The notes: generated from the sequence alone by a model not told the origin. Shown: positions 26,614-36,520, counted from the stretch's first letter. The stretch: 64,000 nt of DNA from Mycoplasmatota bacterium (GCA_024650045.1 JANKMU010000003.1:50738-114737), one strand, 5' to 3'. Made by a program: numbers and translations.

Positions 26614-28935
26614 ATGCGATTTATGACAAAAACATTGGAATTACCCCAAATTTTAGATATGATTTCTAAGTATGCAAAATCTGATACGATAAGAAATGAA
26701 ATTCTGAATATAGAACCTATGACAGATATGCCCATGATTAATAAGCAGCTTGACGAAGTCATGGATATGGCTACGCTTATACAAAGAGCGGGTCTTTTAC
26801 CATTAATTGAGGATTATGATGTTCACGAATTGCTTAAATATGCTGGTATGGATCGAGTATTTTCAATACAAGAATTACTATATATTAGATTATTTCTCGT
26901 GATGGAAAGTAATATATTAAAATACTATAAAGAAATCCAAATAAATAAGATTTCTACTTTATCATTATCAGAGTATTTTGCATCATTACATACACATGAG
27001 CGTTTACTTGCATACATTCAATCTAAAATTGATGAGGATGGCCAGATTTTAGATGATGCAACACCAGAGTTGTTAAAGATAAGAAGAGATTTGTCAAGAT
27101 TCGATAAAAATCTTCAGGATAAATTACAAAAACTTTTAACCACCTATAGTACATATTTAAATGAAATGGTTATTGTAATTCGAAATGATCGTTACTGTAT
27201 CCCAGTTAAGGATACATTTAAGAACAAAATTAAAGGTGTTATCCATGATGTTTCATCAAGTAAGCAAACAGTTTATATAGAACCTGAAGCAACTAGACAA
27301 ATCACTGCAGAAATCGAACAATTAAAAATCCAAGAAGCAAAAGAAATTCAAAAAATCATTGCTTTAATAAGTGAAGAAATACATCAAGCTCATGCATCAT
27401 TAAAGGATAATCTAGACTTGTTTTTAACTTTTGATTTTATATCTGCAAAGGCACAATATGCAATATTATTAAATGCAGTTAAGCCTAAAGTTAATAATGA
27501 AGGAACAATCTCATTAATTCAAGCTAAACACCCACTTTTAGAACAAAAAACAGCTGTTCCTATTCAAATGGAATTAAATAAAGATTTTAAAACGCTTTTA
27601 ATTACAGGACCAAATACTGGTGGGAAGACAGTAGCTTTAAAAACAGTTGGTTTATTAACACTAATGACTCAAGCAGGTATCTTAATTCCAGCAAACGAAG
27701 CCTCAAATATTTCAGTATTTGATCAAGTGTTTGCAGATATTGGAGATGAGCAATCCATCTTACAATCATTATCAACATTTTCATCACACTTAAATAAGAT
27801 TATAGATATGATCAATCATATTAAAGATAATACATTAGTTCTTTTAGATGAACTCGGTAGTGGTACTGACCCTAATGAAGGTGTTTCATTAGCGATGGCT
27901 ATTTTAAATTATTTTAAATCTTTCGATGTAAGAATGATGGTAACGACCCATTATTCTGAATTAAAGAGTTATGCATATGAACAAAGTCATATGAAAACTG
28001 CATCAGTTGCTTTTGATAAAAAGACTTTAAAGCCCTTATATTACCTTCAAATGGGAACAACAGGTTCATCTCATGCTTTCTTAATCGCAAGAAGGCTTGG
28101 ACTCAAAGAAGAAGTTGTGCATGATGCTGAAACGGTTTATCAAGGTAGACAAACGGATTTAGCAAAAGTAATGGAAAAGCTAAACGATGAAATGTTATAC
28201 ATTGAAAAACAAAAAGAAAACCTTGCATCTGAAATTAATGAACTCAAAACAGCTAAACAAGAATATCAGCTTTCGCGAGAAAAATTAATGAAGGATCAAG
28301 AAAGAATTATTGAAACCATTAAAGTTAAAGAACAGAAAAAATGGGACGATTTAAAAGATGAAGCACGAGAAATTATCAGAGAGCTTCAAAGCAAACAAGA
28401 ACTCTCTAAACCTGAAGTTGCTACTTTAAAATATCAGTTAAATCAAGGGTTAGATAATGATCAATCGCATCGATTTATCGATGAATTGAAAATTGGTGAC
28501 GAAGTTTATATCATTCCTTATCAACAATATGGTAAAATAGAATCAATTAAAAATGATGAGTATCGTGTCATCTTTGGAAAGTTTGATCTAAAGTTTGAAG
28601 CATCAGATTTGAGAAAAGAGCAACCTAAGGTAGATCCTAAAAAAAGAGTACAACAAGTTAAAACAACACAAGGAGAAACACCGGAAAGAAATGCGAAACT
28701 TGAACTTGACCTAAGAGGTTATAGATTCGAAGAAGTCAAAGATGCGATGGAACAAGCAATTGATCGTGCTCTACTTAGTGGCTTATCATCTTTAAGAGTT
28801 ATTCATGGCTTCGGTAGCGGGGCAGTTAGAAAAGCTGTATATGATTATATCAAGAGTTCTCCCTATGTAAAAACACATCGATTTGGTGGTGAAGGAGAAG
28901 GATTAAATGGGGTAACAATTATTACCCTAAAATAA
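26614..28935 (+). CDS. mutS2: MutS2 family ATPase with Smr domain
   Basis: A MutS paralogue linked to recombination control and, in Bacillus, to ribosome-collision rescue. The 773-residue protein has Walker A GPNTGGKTVALKT, Walker B LVLLDELGSGTDP, a long coiled-coil KOW-like region and a C-terminal Smr nuclease-like domain (LDLRGYRFEEV, VIHGFGSGAVR). I use the ATG at 26614 after AAAGGTG. The track's extra N-terminus has no homology features and would overlap the rnhC start. Confidence 0.94.
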   Translation: MRFMTKTLELPQILDMISKYAKSDTIRNEILNIEPMTDMPMINKQLDEVMDMATLIQRAGLLPLIEDYDVHELLKYAGMDRVFSIQELLYIRLFLVMESNILKYYKEIQINKISTLSLSEYFASLHTHERLLAYIQSKIDEDGQILDDATPELLKIRRDLSRFDKNLQDKLQKLLTTYSTYLNEMVIVIRNDRYCIPVKDTFKNKIKGVIHDVSSSKQTVYIEPEATRQITAEIEQLKIQEAKEIQKIIALISEEIHQAHASLKDNLDLFLTFDFISAKAQYAILLNAVKPKVNNEGTISLIQAKHPLLEQKTAVPIQMELNKDFKTLLITGPNTGGKTVALKTVGLLTLMTQAGILIPANEASNISVFDQVFADIGDEQSILQSLSTFSSHLNKIIDMINHIKDNTLVLLDELGSGTDPNEGVSLAMAILNYFKSFDVRMMVTTHYSELKSYAYEQSHMKTASVAFDKKTLKPLYYLQMGTTGSSHAFLIARRLGLKEEVVHDAETVYQGRQTDLAKVMEKLNDEMLYIEKQKENLASEINELKTAKQEYQLSREKLMKDQERIIETIKVKEQKKWDDLKDEAREIIRELQSKQELSKPEVATLKYQLNQGLDNDQSHRFIDELKIGDEVYIIPYQQYGKIESIKNDEYRVIFGKFDLKFEASDLRKEQPKVDPKKRVQQVKTTQGETPERNAKLELDLRGYRFEEVKDAMEQAIDRALLSGLSSLRVIHGFGSGAVRKAVYDYIKSSPYVKTHRFGGEGEGLNGVTIITLK

Positions 28936-28945
28936 TGCGAAAGGC

Positions 28946-28974
28946 TTGAATTAATCTCTTATATAGCATATAAT
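28946..28974 (+). promoter_or_regulatory. Promoter of trxA
   Basis: TTGAAT, 17-base spacer and TATAAT, about 40 bases before the trxA start. Confidence 0.65.
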
Positions 28975-29012
28975 GAGTAATATAAAATTGATAAAGAAAT
29001 GAGGAAAATTGA

Positions 29013-29321
29013 ATGATTGAATATCAAGGACAAGAGTATCAAGAAGTCATTGGACAACAAGGGTTAGTTGTTGTACAATATTATGCGACATGGTGTGGAC
29101 CATGTAAGATGCTTAAGCCAGTTTTAGATGCTTTAAGTACAGAAATGCAAGAAACTAAGTTTTACCGCTTAGACATCGATCTTTATAGAACACAAGCAAT
29201 CGAAGCTGGTATTCGTAGCGTTCCTACAGTAGTTTTATACAAAGATGGTGAAGAAGTAGATCGTCAGAGTGGATATCAACCAAAAGAAAGAATTTCTGCT
29301 TGGATGGATCAATACAAATAA
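29013..29321 (+). CDS. trxA: Thioredoxin
   Basis: A 102-residue disulfide reductase with the active site ATWCGPCKML and the cis-proline motif GIRSVPTVVLYKDG. It supports reduction of partners such as MsrA and ribonucleotide reductase. It is a single-gene unit with its own promoter and terminator. Confidence 0.96.
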   Translation: MIEYQGQEYQEVIGQQGLVVVQYYATWCGPCKMLKPVLDALSTEMQETKFYRLDIDLYRTQAIEAGIRSVPTVVLYKDGEEVDRQSGYQPKERISAWMDQYK

Positions 29322-29323
29322 TT

Positions 29324-29346
29324 AAAGCACTTTGGTGCTTTTTTTA
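29324..29346 (+). terminator. Terminator of trxA
   Basis: AAGCAC, loop TTTG, GTGCTT followed by a T run. Confidence 0.8.
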
Positions 29347-29382
29347 TTTCCATAAATTTAGTATAATAGATATGGTGATATC

Positions 29383-30231
29383 ATGGATGGATTCTTATTA
29401 ATTAATAAGCCTAAAGGATTGACATCACATGATGTCGTTTTCAAGATTAAGAAAAAGCTTCATGTTGATAAAATCGGTCATACTGGAACCTTAGATCCAT
29501 TTGCTTGTGGTCTTTTAATTTTATGCCTTGGAAAAGCAACAAAATTAGCTTATATGTTTCAAGATTCAGATAAAACATATGAGGGAACTATTGTTTTTGG
29601 TAAGCATTATGATACTTATGATACAACTGGACAAGTCATCGATGAAAAGCAAGTGGCAGTCAATCAAGATGAGCTTATTAAAGCCATGCAATCACTTAAA
29701 GGAACATACCAACAATTACCCCCAATGTATTCAGCAATCAAGGTAGATGGTCAAAAACTTTATCAACTTGCTAGAAAAGGTCTTGATGTTAAAAGGGATA
29801 CTAGAGAAGTTCAGATTTATGAATTCGATATGAAATCCGAGTTTAATGAGAACCAATTTGATTTTTACACTTCGGTATCTAAAGGAACATATATTCGGAG
29901 TCTAGCTGTTGATTTAGCAGAAAAGTTAAATACTTTTGCTGCTTTATCATCCTTAAATCGTTTATCTATAGGTAGTTATAATCTCAAAGATGCATTAACA
30001 ATAGAAGAAGTTAAACCAGAACACTTAATTTCTTTAAATGATTTTTTTAAGCCTTATCCAAAAATAGCTTTAAATGACTACATGATCAAACTAGTTAAAA
30101 ATGGTGTATATCTCGATGAAAGACAGACAACGATTAATACTCCATTTATTGTTACGGATGAGAAGAATCAGATGATTGCATTTTATGATGTTATTGGGTT
30201 AAACAAATATAAGCCAATACTTACTTTTTAG
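29383..30231 (+). CDS. truB: tRNA pseudouridine-55 synthase
   Basis: Makes pseudouridine 55 in the T-loop of tRNAs. The 282-residue protein has GFLLINKPKGLTSHDVV and the catalytic HTGTLDPFACGLL, then YEGTIVFGKHYDTYDTTG and the PPMYSAIKVDGQKLY stretch. It is followed eight bases later by ribF, a pairing common in Firmicutes. Confidence 0.96.
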   Translation: MDGFLLINKPKGLTSHDVVFKIKKKLHVDKIGHTGTLDPFACGLLILCLGKATKLAYMFQDSDKTYEGTIVFGKHYDTYDTTGQVIDEKQVAVNQDELIKAMQSLKGTYQQLPPMYSAIKVDGQKLYQLARKGLDVKRDTREVQIYEFDMKSEFNENQFDFYTSVSKGTYIRSLAVDLAEKLNTFAALSSLNRLSIGSYNLKDALTIEEVKPEHLISLNDFFKPYPKIALNDYMIKLVKNGVYLDERQTTINTPFIVTDEKNQMIAFYDVIGLNKYKPILTF

Positions 30232-30239
30232 GAGCTAAC

Positions 30240-31130
30240 ATGAAAATTATTTCTTCAACATATAATTTAATCCAAAATACAGAAGCATTAACCTTAACAT
30301 TAGGTAATTTTGATGGACTACATTTGGGACATCAACAGCTTATTGAGCGTGTTTTATCTTACAAAGATACTAAACATGCGGTTTTAACTTTTGATCCTCA
30401 TCCTTCATTAGTCTTAAGAAAACAACCTTTTAAAACACTTACTCAAAAAGATGATAAAATTGAGTTATTTGCTAGATACCCATTAGATTACGCATTTATT
30501 GTTGAATTTGATACAAAATTCTCAGAATTATCTACTAAAGATTTTATTGACTTCTTACGTGGTCTTAACGTGAAAAGATTAGTAATTGGTCGTGATGCAC
30601 GATTTGGATATCGTGGTGAGGGAACCATTCAAGATTTAAAAAGATATTTTATCGTAGATGTAGTTCCTGATTTGGTATATAACCATACAAGAGTTTCAAC
30701 AACATATATTAAAGATTTCTTATCGACTGGTGATTTAGGTTCAGCAAGAAAGTTATTAAATAGACATTATCATATTAAAGGTTATGTTGTTCATGGAAAT
30801 AAAGTTGGACATAAATTAGGCTTTCCAACAGCAAATATTGATTATGATCATTATTTCTTACCAATGAGTGGTGTTTACTATGTGAAGGTATTAATTGATG
30901 ATGTTTGGTATCATGCAATGGCGAATATTGGAAACAATCCGACATTAAATTTTACCTTTGAAAAAAGGTTAGAAATATATATCTTAGATTTCAATAAGAA
31001 CATCTATGGGAAAAACATAAATATCGTGTTTATGCACTACTTACGCAATGAATTGAAGTTTAAATCCCGAAATGAACTCATAGAACAGCTAAAAAAAGAT
31101 GAAACTTCAGTAAGGAAATTAACAATTTAA
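30240..31130 (+). CDS. ribF: Bifunctional riboflavin kinase/FAD synthetase
   Basis: Converts riboflavin to FMN and FAD. The 296-residue protein has the N-terminal nucleotidyltransferase motif TLGNFDGLHLGHQQL and the C-terminal flavokinase motif HKLGFPTANIDYD. TAGGAG precedes the ATG. FMN would be needed by flavoproteins such as the FMN-binding-like lipoprotein at 39.4 kb, if that assignment holds. Confidence 0.96.
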   Translation: MKIISSTYNLIQNTEALTLTLGNFDGLHLGHQQLIERVLSYKDTKHAVLTFDPHPSLVLRKQPFKTLTQKDDKIELFARYPLDYAFIVEFDTKFSELSTKDFIDFLRGLNVKRLVIGRDARFGYRGEGTIQDLKRYFIVDVVPDLVYNHTRVSTTYIKDFLSTGDLGSARKLLNRHYHIKGYVVHGNKVGHKLGFPTANIDYDHYFLPMSGVYYVKVLIDDVWYHAMANIGNNPTLNFTFEKRLEIYILDFNKNIYGKNINIVFMHYLRNELKFKSRNELIEQLKKDETSVRKLTI

Positions 31131-31146
31131 AAAAATATGCTATAAT
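31119..31146 (+). promoter_or_regulatory. Promoter of c-di-AMP receptor gene
   Basis: TTAACA, 16-base spacer and extended -10 TGCTATAAT, starting inside the 3' end of ribF. Confidence 0.65.
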
Positions 31147-31166
31147 AATTATAACGAGGTGGTATT

Positions 31167-31490
31167 ATGAAATTGATCATTGCAATTGTATCCAATGATG
31201 ATGCAAACAAAGTTCAAAAAGCATTAGTAAAAGACAGATTCTTTTCAACTCGCTTGTCAACAACAGGTGGTTTCTTGAGAGCTGGTAATGTGACATTCCT
31301 CATTGGTGTCAATGATGAAAAAGTTCCGCAAGCCTTGGAGATTATCGAAGCACACAGTAAAAAACGTACAAAACTCGTACCAAACACAATTGTAAACGAA
31401 TTTGGTTCATTCTCAGCTTTACCAATTGAGGTAGAAGTTGGAGGAGCAACTGTATTTGTGGTCAATGTTGACCAATTTGTAAAAATATAA
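31167..31490 (+). CDS. darA: PII-like cyclic di-AMP receptor (DarA/PstA family)
   Basis: A 107-residue PII-like signal protein. The match to the DarA/PstA c-di-AMP receptor family rests on MKLIIAIVSNDDANKVQKAL, FFSTRLSTTGGFLRAGNVTFLIGV and the trimer-core ending VGGATVFVVNVDQF. It implies that this organism uses cyclic di-AMP. The downstream effector is unknown. It has its own promoter and an ATAACGAGGTGG ribosome binding site. Confidence 0.93.
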   Translation: MKLIIAIVSNDDANKVQKALVKDRFFSTRLSTTGGFLRAGNVTFLIGVNDEKVPQALEIIEAHSKKRTKLVPNTIVNEFGSFSALPIEVEVGGATVFVVNVDQFVKI

Positions 31491-31499
31491 TTAATATCG

Positions 31500-31527
31500 T
31501 TGCATTTAAACGAAAAAATGCTACAAT
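31500..31527 (+). promoter_or_regulatory. Promoter of rpsO
   Basis: TTGCAT, 16-base spacer and extended -10 TGCTACAAT. Confidence 0.65.
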
Positions 31528-31533
31528 ATAAAA

Positions 31534-31571
31534 GGCGGTAACAAGGATTAGGGAACGCCAACCCAATCTTT
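31534..31571 (+). ncRNA. Predicted pseudoknot in the rpsO leader
   Basis: AAGGATT-A-GGG (31543-31553) pairs with CCCAATCTTT (31562-31571) in about ten base pairs. The 8-nt loop contains CGCC (31556-31559), which pairs with upstream GGCG (31534-31537), giving a crossing H-type fold. S15 leaders in other bacteria are bound by S15 for autoregulation; this one is an inferred equivalent. Confidence 0.6.
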
Positions 31572-31597
31572 AGTTATTCGAGAAAGGAAGAAAACAC

Positions 31598-31867
31598 ATG
31601 GCACTATTAAAAGAAAAGAAGACAGAAATCATTAAGAAGTTCGCAACCAAAGAAGGTGACACTGGTTCGCCAGAAGTTCAAATCGCAGTTCTTAGTCAAG
31701 AAATCGCAGATTTAAATGCTCACTTACAAATTCACATTCATGATTTCCATTCACGTCGTGGTCTTTATATGAAGATCGGACAAAGACGTCGTTTACTTAA
31801 GTACTTACGTAGTAAAGATGTTGATCGTTATCAACAATTAATACAAAAATTAGGATTACGTCGTTAA
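31598..31867 (+). CDS. rpsO: 30S ribosomal protein S15
   Basis: Binds 16S rRNA in the central domain during 30S assembly. The 89-residue length and motifs [20 protein letters not shown] and RRRLLKYL are typical. AGAAAGGAAG lies upstream. Its 70-base leader can form a pseudoknot, and a terminator follows before pnp, the conserved rpsO-pnp order. Confidence 0.98.
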   Translation: MALLKEKKTEIIKKFATKEGDTGSPEVQIAVLSQEIADLNAHLQIHIHDFHSRRGLYMKIGQRRRLLKYLRSKDVDRYQQLIQKLGLRR

Positions 31868-31892
31868 AAAGGTTGCTTATGCAATCTTTTTT
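31867..31892 (+). terminator. Terminator after rpsO
   Basis: AAAGGTTGC, loop TTAT, GCAATCTTT (one G-T pair) followed by T. Confidence 0.8.
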
Positions 31893-31984
31893 TTTAATTC
31901 CTATACATATAGGTGTTTTTGTGGTAATATATATAAGGCTATAGATAAGAAAATAGACATATAAAATGAAGGAGATTTTATATC

Positions 31985-34117
31985 ATGGAAAGAAAAATTT
32001 ATGAAACGACGCTTGGTGGTAGAGTTCTACGTGTCGAAATTGGTGAGGTAGCAAAGCAGGCAAACGGTGCTGCAATGATAACTTACGGAGACTCTACAGT
32101 ATTAAGTGTTGTAACAGCAAAAAATGAAGCTTCAACTCAAGATTTTTTCCCTTTAATGGTAGTTTATCAAGAGAAGCTTTATGCAGCAGGTAAAATCCCA
32201 GGTGGATTTTTAAGAAGAGAAGGTAGACCATCAGAACACGAGACATTAACATCTCGTTTAATTGATAGACCACTTCGTCCCTTGTTTCCTGAAGGATTCA
32301 AGCATGATGTGCAAATCATTAACACGGTTTTATCAAGTGATCCACAATGTACAACTGAAATGGCTGCAATGCTAGGTTCATCCCTAGTTTTAGGTATTTC
32401 TAACATTCCATTTAATGGTCCAGTAGCAGCAGTCATGGTTGGTCGTATTGATGGAGAATTTATTATCAATCCAACACCAGAACAACAAGAATTAAGTGAT
32501 ATTGACTTAATTGTTGCTGGTACAAAAACTGCAATCAACATGGTTGAAGCAGGAGCAAAACAAATTAATGAAGATGTTATGTTAGATGCTATTATGTTTG
32601 CACATGAAGCAATTAAAGAGTTAGTTGCATTCCAAGAAAAGATTCAATCTGAAAACTTCAAAGAAAAAATGGCATTTGACGATTTTGCAATTCCTGAAGA
32701 TGTACAAAAGGAAGTTTCTAAGTTTGCAGAAAAACGTTTGATTAAAGCAGTTTCTATTTTTGATAAGTTAGAAAGATATCAAGCGCTTGATTCAATTAAA
32801 GATGAAACGGTTGAACATTTTTCAAAAAATTCATTTTTTAAAGAAATTGATGGTGTCAAAGTTTATGACGAAAAAGCTCAAAACGAGTATTTGACTCAAG
32901 TTAAAAAGACTGTTGATGCAATCGTAACCAAAGAACTTAGAAGACTGATTACAGTAGACAAAGTACGTCCTGATGGCCGTAAAGTTGATGAAATCAGACC
33001 ATTATTCTCAAGAGTTGATGTATTACCTAGAACACATGGTTCATCATTATTTACTCGTGGTCAAACACAAGCATTAGGTGTTGTAACTTTAGGTTCATTA
33101 GGTGAAAATCAAATTATTGATGGACTTGGTTTAGAAGATAGAAAACGTTTCATGTTACATTACAACTTCCCACCATTTAGTGTTGGAGAAACAGGTCGTT
33201 ATGGTTTTGTAGGACGTCGTGAAGTTGGACATGGTGCATTAGGTGAACGTGCATTACTTCAAGTTTTACCAAGTGAAGAAGAATTCCCTTATTCAATACG
33301 TATCGTATCTGAAATACTTGAATCTAACGGTTCAAGTTCACAAGCAACAATTTGTGCTGGATCAATGGCATTAATGGCTGCAGGTGTACCGATAAAAGCA
33401 CCAGTTGCGGGTATCGCAATGGGTTTAATTATGGAAGGTAAAAATTATACGATCTTAAGTGATATTCAAGGTATGGAAGATCATGAAGGCGATATGGACT
33501 TCAAAGTCGCTGGAACAAAAGATGGTATTACATCACTTCAAATGGATATCAAGATTTCAGGTATTACTAAAGAAATCTTAAAAGAAGCACTTGAACAAGC
33601 AAGGATTGCTAGATTACACATTCTTGATCATATGAATGAAACGATACCTACAGTGCGTGAAGAATTATCAGATTATGCACCTAAGGTGATGATGATTCAA
33701 ATTAATCCTGATAAGATTAGAGATGTTATCGGTGCTGGTGGTAAGATTATTACTCAAATTATCGAAGACAACAATCAAGTTAAGATTGATATTGAACAAG
33801 ATGGTCGTGTATTCTTAATGCATTATGATAGAAAATGGTTACTTAAAGCAGCTGAGAAGATTAAACAATTAGTCAGAGTTGCTGTTGTTGGTGAAATCTA
33901 TGAAGGTAAAGTTACAAGAGTTGAAAAATTCGGTTGCTTTGTTGAATTATGGCCAGGAACTGAAGGACTAGTTCACATTTCTAGATTAGCTAAAGAACGT
34001 GTTGAAAAAGTTGAAGACATCGTATCTGTTGGTGATCAAATTTTAGTTAAATGTATTGGAATTGATGATAAAGGTAGAGTTGATCTATCTAGAAAAGATG
34101 CATTAGCTGTTAAATAA
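31985..34117 (+). CDS. pnp: Polynucleotide phosphorylase
   Basis: A 3'-5' phosphorolytic exoribonuclease. The 710-residue protein has two RNase PH domains ([16 protein letters not shown] and [13 protein letters not shown] in the second), a KH domain ([12 protein letters not shown]) and a C-terminal S1 domain ([20 protein letters not shown]). It acts with RNase J in mRNA turnover. AAGGAGAT precedes the ATG. Confidence 0.97.
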   Translation: MERKIYETTLGGRVLRVEIGEVAKQANGAAMITYGDSTVLSVVTAKNEASTQDFFPLMVVYQEKLYAAGKIPGGFLRREGRPSEHETLTSRLIDRPLRPLFPEGFKHDVQIINTVLSSDPQCTTEMAAMLGSSLVLGISNIPFNGPVAAVMVGRIDGEFIINPTPEQQELSDIDLIVAGTKTAINMVEAGAKQINEDVMLDAIMFAHEAIKELVAFQEKIQSENFKEKMAFDDFAIPEDVQKEVSKFAEKRLIKAVSIFDKLERYQALDSIKDETVEHFSKNSFFKEIDGVKVYDEKAQNEYLTQVKKTVDAIVTKELRRLITVDKVRPDGRKVDEIRPLFSRVDVLPRTHGSSLFTRGQTQALGVVTLGSLGENQIIDGLGLEDRKRFMLHYNFPPFSVGETGRYGFVGRREVGHGALGERALLQVLPSEEEFPYSIRIVSEILESNGSSSQATICAGSMALMAAGVPIKAPVAGIAMGLIMEGKNYTILSDIQGMEDHEGDMDFKVAGTKDGITSLQMDIKISGITKEILKEALEQARIARLHILDHMNETIPTVREELSDYAPKVMMIQINPDKIRDVIGAGGKIITQIIEDNNQVKIDIEQDGRVFLMHYDRKWLLKAAEKIKQLVRVAVVGEIYEGKVTRVEKFGCFVELWPGTEGLVHISRLAKERVEKVEDIVSVGDQILVKCIGIDDKGRVDLSRKDALAVK

Positions 34118-34122
34118 AAAAT

Positions 34123-34153
34123 AAAAAATGAAGTTCACTGAGCTTCATTTTTT
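34123..34153 (+). terminator. Terminator after pnp
   Basis: AAAAAATGAAG and CTTCATTTTTT form an 11-bp stem with a 9-nt loop; the T run is part of the 3' arm. Confidence 0.8.
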
Positions 34154-34204
34154 AACAAAATGGCCTTATTAAGCCTTTATATTTAAAGTATTTATGTTTG
34201 CTAA

Positions 34205-34233
34205 TTTACAACAAATGATAAAAATGATATAAT
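34205..34233 (+). promoter_or_regulatory. Promoter of L25 gene
   Basis: TTTACA, 17-base spacer and extended -10 TGATATAAT. Confidence 0.7.
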
Positions 34234-34263
34234 ATTATGGAGAACAATAAAAGGAGCACTATT

Positions 34264-34890
34264 ATGAAATTAGAATTAAGAACTCAAAAATTAAGAGAAG
34301 TAAGAAAACAAGGTTATGTACCTGGTGTAATGTATGGAAAATCAATTGACTCAACTTCTGTACAAGTACTTGATAAAGACTTTAAAGAAGCTTTAAAAGA
34401 ATTTGGAACAAGTATGACATTTAAAGCTAAACTTGATGGAAAAACACATAACGTATACATTAAAAATTTTCAATCAAACATTTTAAAGCCTAGTGAAATC
34501 ATTCACTTTGATTTACACCGTGTTACTGCGACTGAAAAGATTTCAGCACATATCCGTATTGAACTTCTTGGTAAAGAAGTATTCCACGGTCAAGAAGTAT
34601 ATCCAGAATTGCAATTGAATGAAATTGTTGCTGAATATGTTCCTGGTCAAGGTATGTCACATATTGATGTTGACGTATCAAATCTTGAATTAGGTGATGT
34701 TATTTATGTTAAAGATTTAAACATTGGTGAAAATCTAACATTAAAAGAAGATCCTGATAAAGCAGTTGTTGTGATGAAGGAAGTTCATATTGTTGAGGAA
34801 GAAGAAGTTACTGAAGATACTGATGCTTTAGGCGATATGATTAGAGAAGAACAAGAAGCGCAAGAAGAAGAAACAAAAGAAAAAGAGTAA
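34264..34890 (+). CDS. rplY: 50S ribosomal protein L25, long (CTC) form
   Basis: Binds 5S rRNA. At 208 residues it is the long TL5/CTC type: an N-terminal 5S-binding domain (LREVRKQGYVPGVMYGK), a beta-rich C-terminal domain (HIDVDVSNLELGDVIYVKDL) and a very acidic tail. AAGGAG lies seven bases before the ATG at 34264. The track's earlier start lies across the promoter and is rejected. Confidence 0.93.
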   Translation: MKLELRTQKLREVRKQGYVPGVMYGKSIDSTSVQVLDKDFKEALKEFGTSMTFKAKLDGKTHNVYIKNFQSNILKPSEIIHFDLHRVTATEKISAHIRIELLGKEVFHGQEVYPELQLNEIVAEYVPGQGMSHIDVDVSNLELGDVIYVKDLNIGENLTLKEDPDKAVVVMKEVHIVEEEEVTEDTDALGDMIREEQEAQEEETKEKE

Positions 34891-34912
34891 ACTATCAATT
34901 CAATCATGAATA

Positions 34913-34921
34913 TGATATAAT
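34913..34921 (+). promoter_or_regulatory. -10 promoter element of rnpB
   Basis: Extended -10 TGATATAAT a few bases before the RNA's predicted 5' end; the -35 region is poor. Confidence 0.55.
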
Positions 34922-34927
34922 ATTTTA

Positions 34928-35270
34928 GTCAGTGGAAGTGATCGAGCCTGTTTTTACAGGTTAGGAAAGTCCATGCTAGCACATCCTGAGATGGATGTAG
35001 TGTTTGTGCCTAGGGAAACAATAACCTAGGGTACGAGAAATCGTAACGGCGATCAATGATCTAAGGGAAACTATGATCTAGACTTAATGTGCCACAGAGA
35101 CGAGCTATTTAGAAATAAATAGATGAAACGCGGTAAACCCCTCAAGCTAGCAACCCAAAATTTGGTAGGGGCACGTATAAAGATGAATCAAAATCGATAT
35201 GCGCTACTTACGTAGAGATAAATGGTCACACCCTTTTTAAGGGAACAGAACATGGCTTATGCACATTGAC
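34928..35270 (+). ncRNA. rnpB: RNase P RNA, low-GC Gram-positive type
   Basis: The catalytic RNA that matures tRNA 5' ends. Hallmarks are TTAGGAAAGTCCATGC near the 5' end, the ACAGAGACGA and AACGCGGTAAACCCCTC core, and GGGAACAGAACATGGCTTA near the 3' end. GTCAGTG (34928-34934) pairs with CATTGAC (35264-35270) as helix P1, which defines both ends. Length about 343 bases. Confidence 0.95.
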
Positions 35271-35277
35271 AAAAATT

Positions 35278-35304
35278 AGGTCCCACTTTGGGACCTTTTC
35301 TTTT
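35278..35304 (+). terminator. Terminator of rnpB
   Basis: GGTCCCA, loop CTT, TGGGACC and then TTTTCTTTT. Confidence 0.85.
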
Positions 35305-35307
35305 GCA

Positions 35308-35331
35308 TAAAAAAACCTCCAATTGGAGGTT
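35308..35331 (-). terminator. Terminator of cation antiporter gene
   Basis: AACCTCC, AATT, GGAGGTT with an A run on the plus strand, so the U tract is on the minus-strand transcript. Confidence 0.8.
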
Positions 35332-35338
35332 AAGTTAA

Positions 35339-36340
35339 TTAAAATGGAAGTATACTTAATGCTCTTAAGATGATGTAAATAATATATGAGAAGTAAATTC
35401 CTAATAGTAAATATCCCTCAAGTTTCGAGATTTTACCACCTGTGATACAGAAAACAATTGTGATAGCAGTTATACCAATTAATATTACAGTATCAATTAA
35501 GACATCATTGTTGATGCCTAGAGGCGTCACTAACCCAGCTAAACCGACAATAAGCAAAGTGTTGAACACATTAGATCCTATTACGTTACCTAAAGCAATT
35601 TCGCCTTCACCTTTTTTCGCTGCCATGATGGAAGTTACGAGCTCTGGAAGTGATGTACCTAATGCAACAATTGATAATCCAACGAGTGTCGTGGCTCTTG
35701 ATATGTTCATTGAAAATGCTGAAACTAATAACTCAATGGCAATAAACTCAGCACCTGCAGTAACTAAATAACCACCAATTGATACGCCACCTAAGCCGAT
35801 TAATAATAATATAATTGCTCTTTTAGCATCAACAACATGGATTTCTTCAATCTCCGGAGGCATTCGTTTAGTTTTTAACATCAAATACATATAGTATGAA
35901 AAGAATAATAGTAATATAAGTGATTCCCACCAAACTATTTGTGCATCAATTTGAAAGAAAAATGCGAGAACAGAAATCAATATAGTAATAACAATTAGAA
36001 ATGGAAACTCTTGCTTATTCATTGATTTTCTAACAGCAATTGGCATCATGATTGCACTAAAACCTAAAATTAAAGTTAAATTAGCAACATTAGAACCAAT
36101 GACATTACCCATTGCAATGTCAGCAGTTGTTCCAGCTGCTTTTGCCGAAATGGATGCTGCAAAGCTAACTGCTAACTCAGGTAAGCTAGTACCAAAAGCA
36201 ACTAATGTTAAACCTATAATCAATGGAGATACATTTAGTTTTTTAGCAATCGATACTGATGAGACGATAAAGAAGTCTGCACCTTTAATCAGAAATACAA
36301 ATCCTATAAGTAAAAACAAAATATGTATAAAAATATCCAA
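35339..36340 (-). CDS. CaCA family sodium/calcium (or manganese) exchanger
   Basis: A 333-residue membrane protein with about ten hydrophobic segments in two related halves, each bearing the alpha-repeat pattern: VAFGTSLPELAVS...GNVIGSNVANL and VALGTSLPELVTS...GNVIGSNVFNT. This is the YrbG-type cation antiporter family, usually annotated as Ca2+/Na+. The leader upstream looks like a manganese-sensing riboswitch, so manganese export is the more likely job here. The start is a TTG at 36340, eight bases after AGGAGG; the track's start runs into the riboswitch terminator. Confidence 0.9.
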   Translation of the reverse strand: MDIFIHILFLLIGFVFLIKGADFFIVSSVSIAKKLNVSPLIIGLTLVAFGTSLPELAVSFAASISAKAAGTTADIAMGNVIGSNVANLTLILGFSAIMMPIAVRKSMNKQEFPFLIVITILISVLAFFFQIDAQIVWWESLILLLFFSYYMYLMLKTKRMPPEIEEIHVVDAKRAIILLLIGLGGVSIGGYLVTAGAEFIAIELLVSAFSMNISRATTLVGLSIVALGTSLPELVTSIMAAKKGEGEIALGNVIGSNVFNTLLIVGLAGLVTPLGINNDVLIDTVILIGITAITIVFCITGGKISKLEGYLLLGIYFSYIIYIILRALSILPF

Positions 36341-36395
36341 AATGCCTACCTCCTGATGATTTAATATTTTGATTGACTTTATTTTCTTATATATA

Positions 36396-36436
36396 TAAAT
36401 AAAAACCATTCAAGACAAGAAAAAAGTCTTGAAGGT
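36396..36436 (-). terminator. Expression-platform terminator of the Mn leader
   Basis: Read on the minus strand, ACCTTCAAGAC and GTCTTGAATGGT pair around a T-rich loop and are followed by TTTTTATTT. Its 5' arm shares CCTTC with the aptamer's closing helix, so the two folds exclude each other. Confidence 0.75.
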
Positions 36437-36520
36437 CTCGTTACAAGGTATACTTGAAATTAACCGGGTTTTTCAACCGTACTGACGATTAATTTAGGGT
36501 TAACTACTCCCCTTCATGAC
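36431..36520 (-). ncRNA. yybP-ykoY-type (manganese) riboswitch
   Basis: On the minus strand the leader shows the yybP-ykoY landmarks in order: GAAGGGGAGTAG, CGTCAGTACGG, AACCCGG and ACGAGACCTTC. GAAGG (36515-36511) pairs with CCTTC (36435-36431) as the closing helix. Metal binding would hold that helix, free the RNA from the terminator and switch on the antiporter gene. The match is by eye and not scored. Confidence 0.8.
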
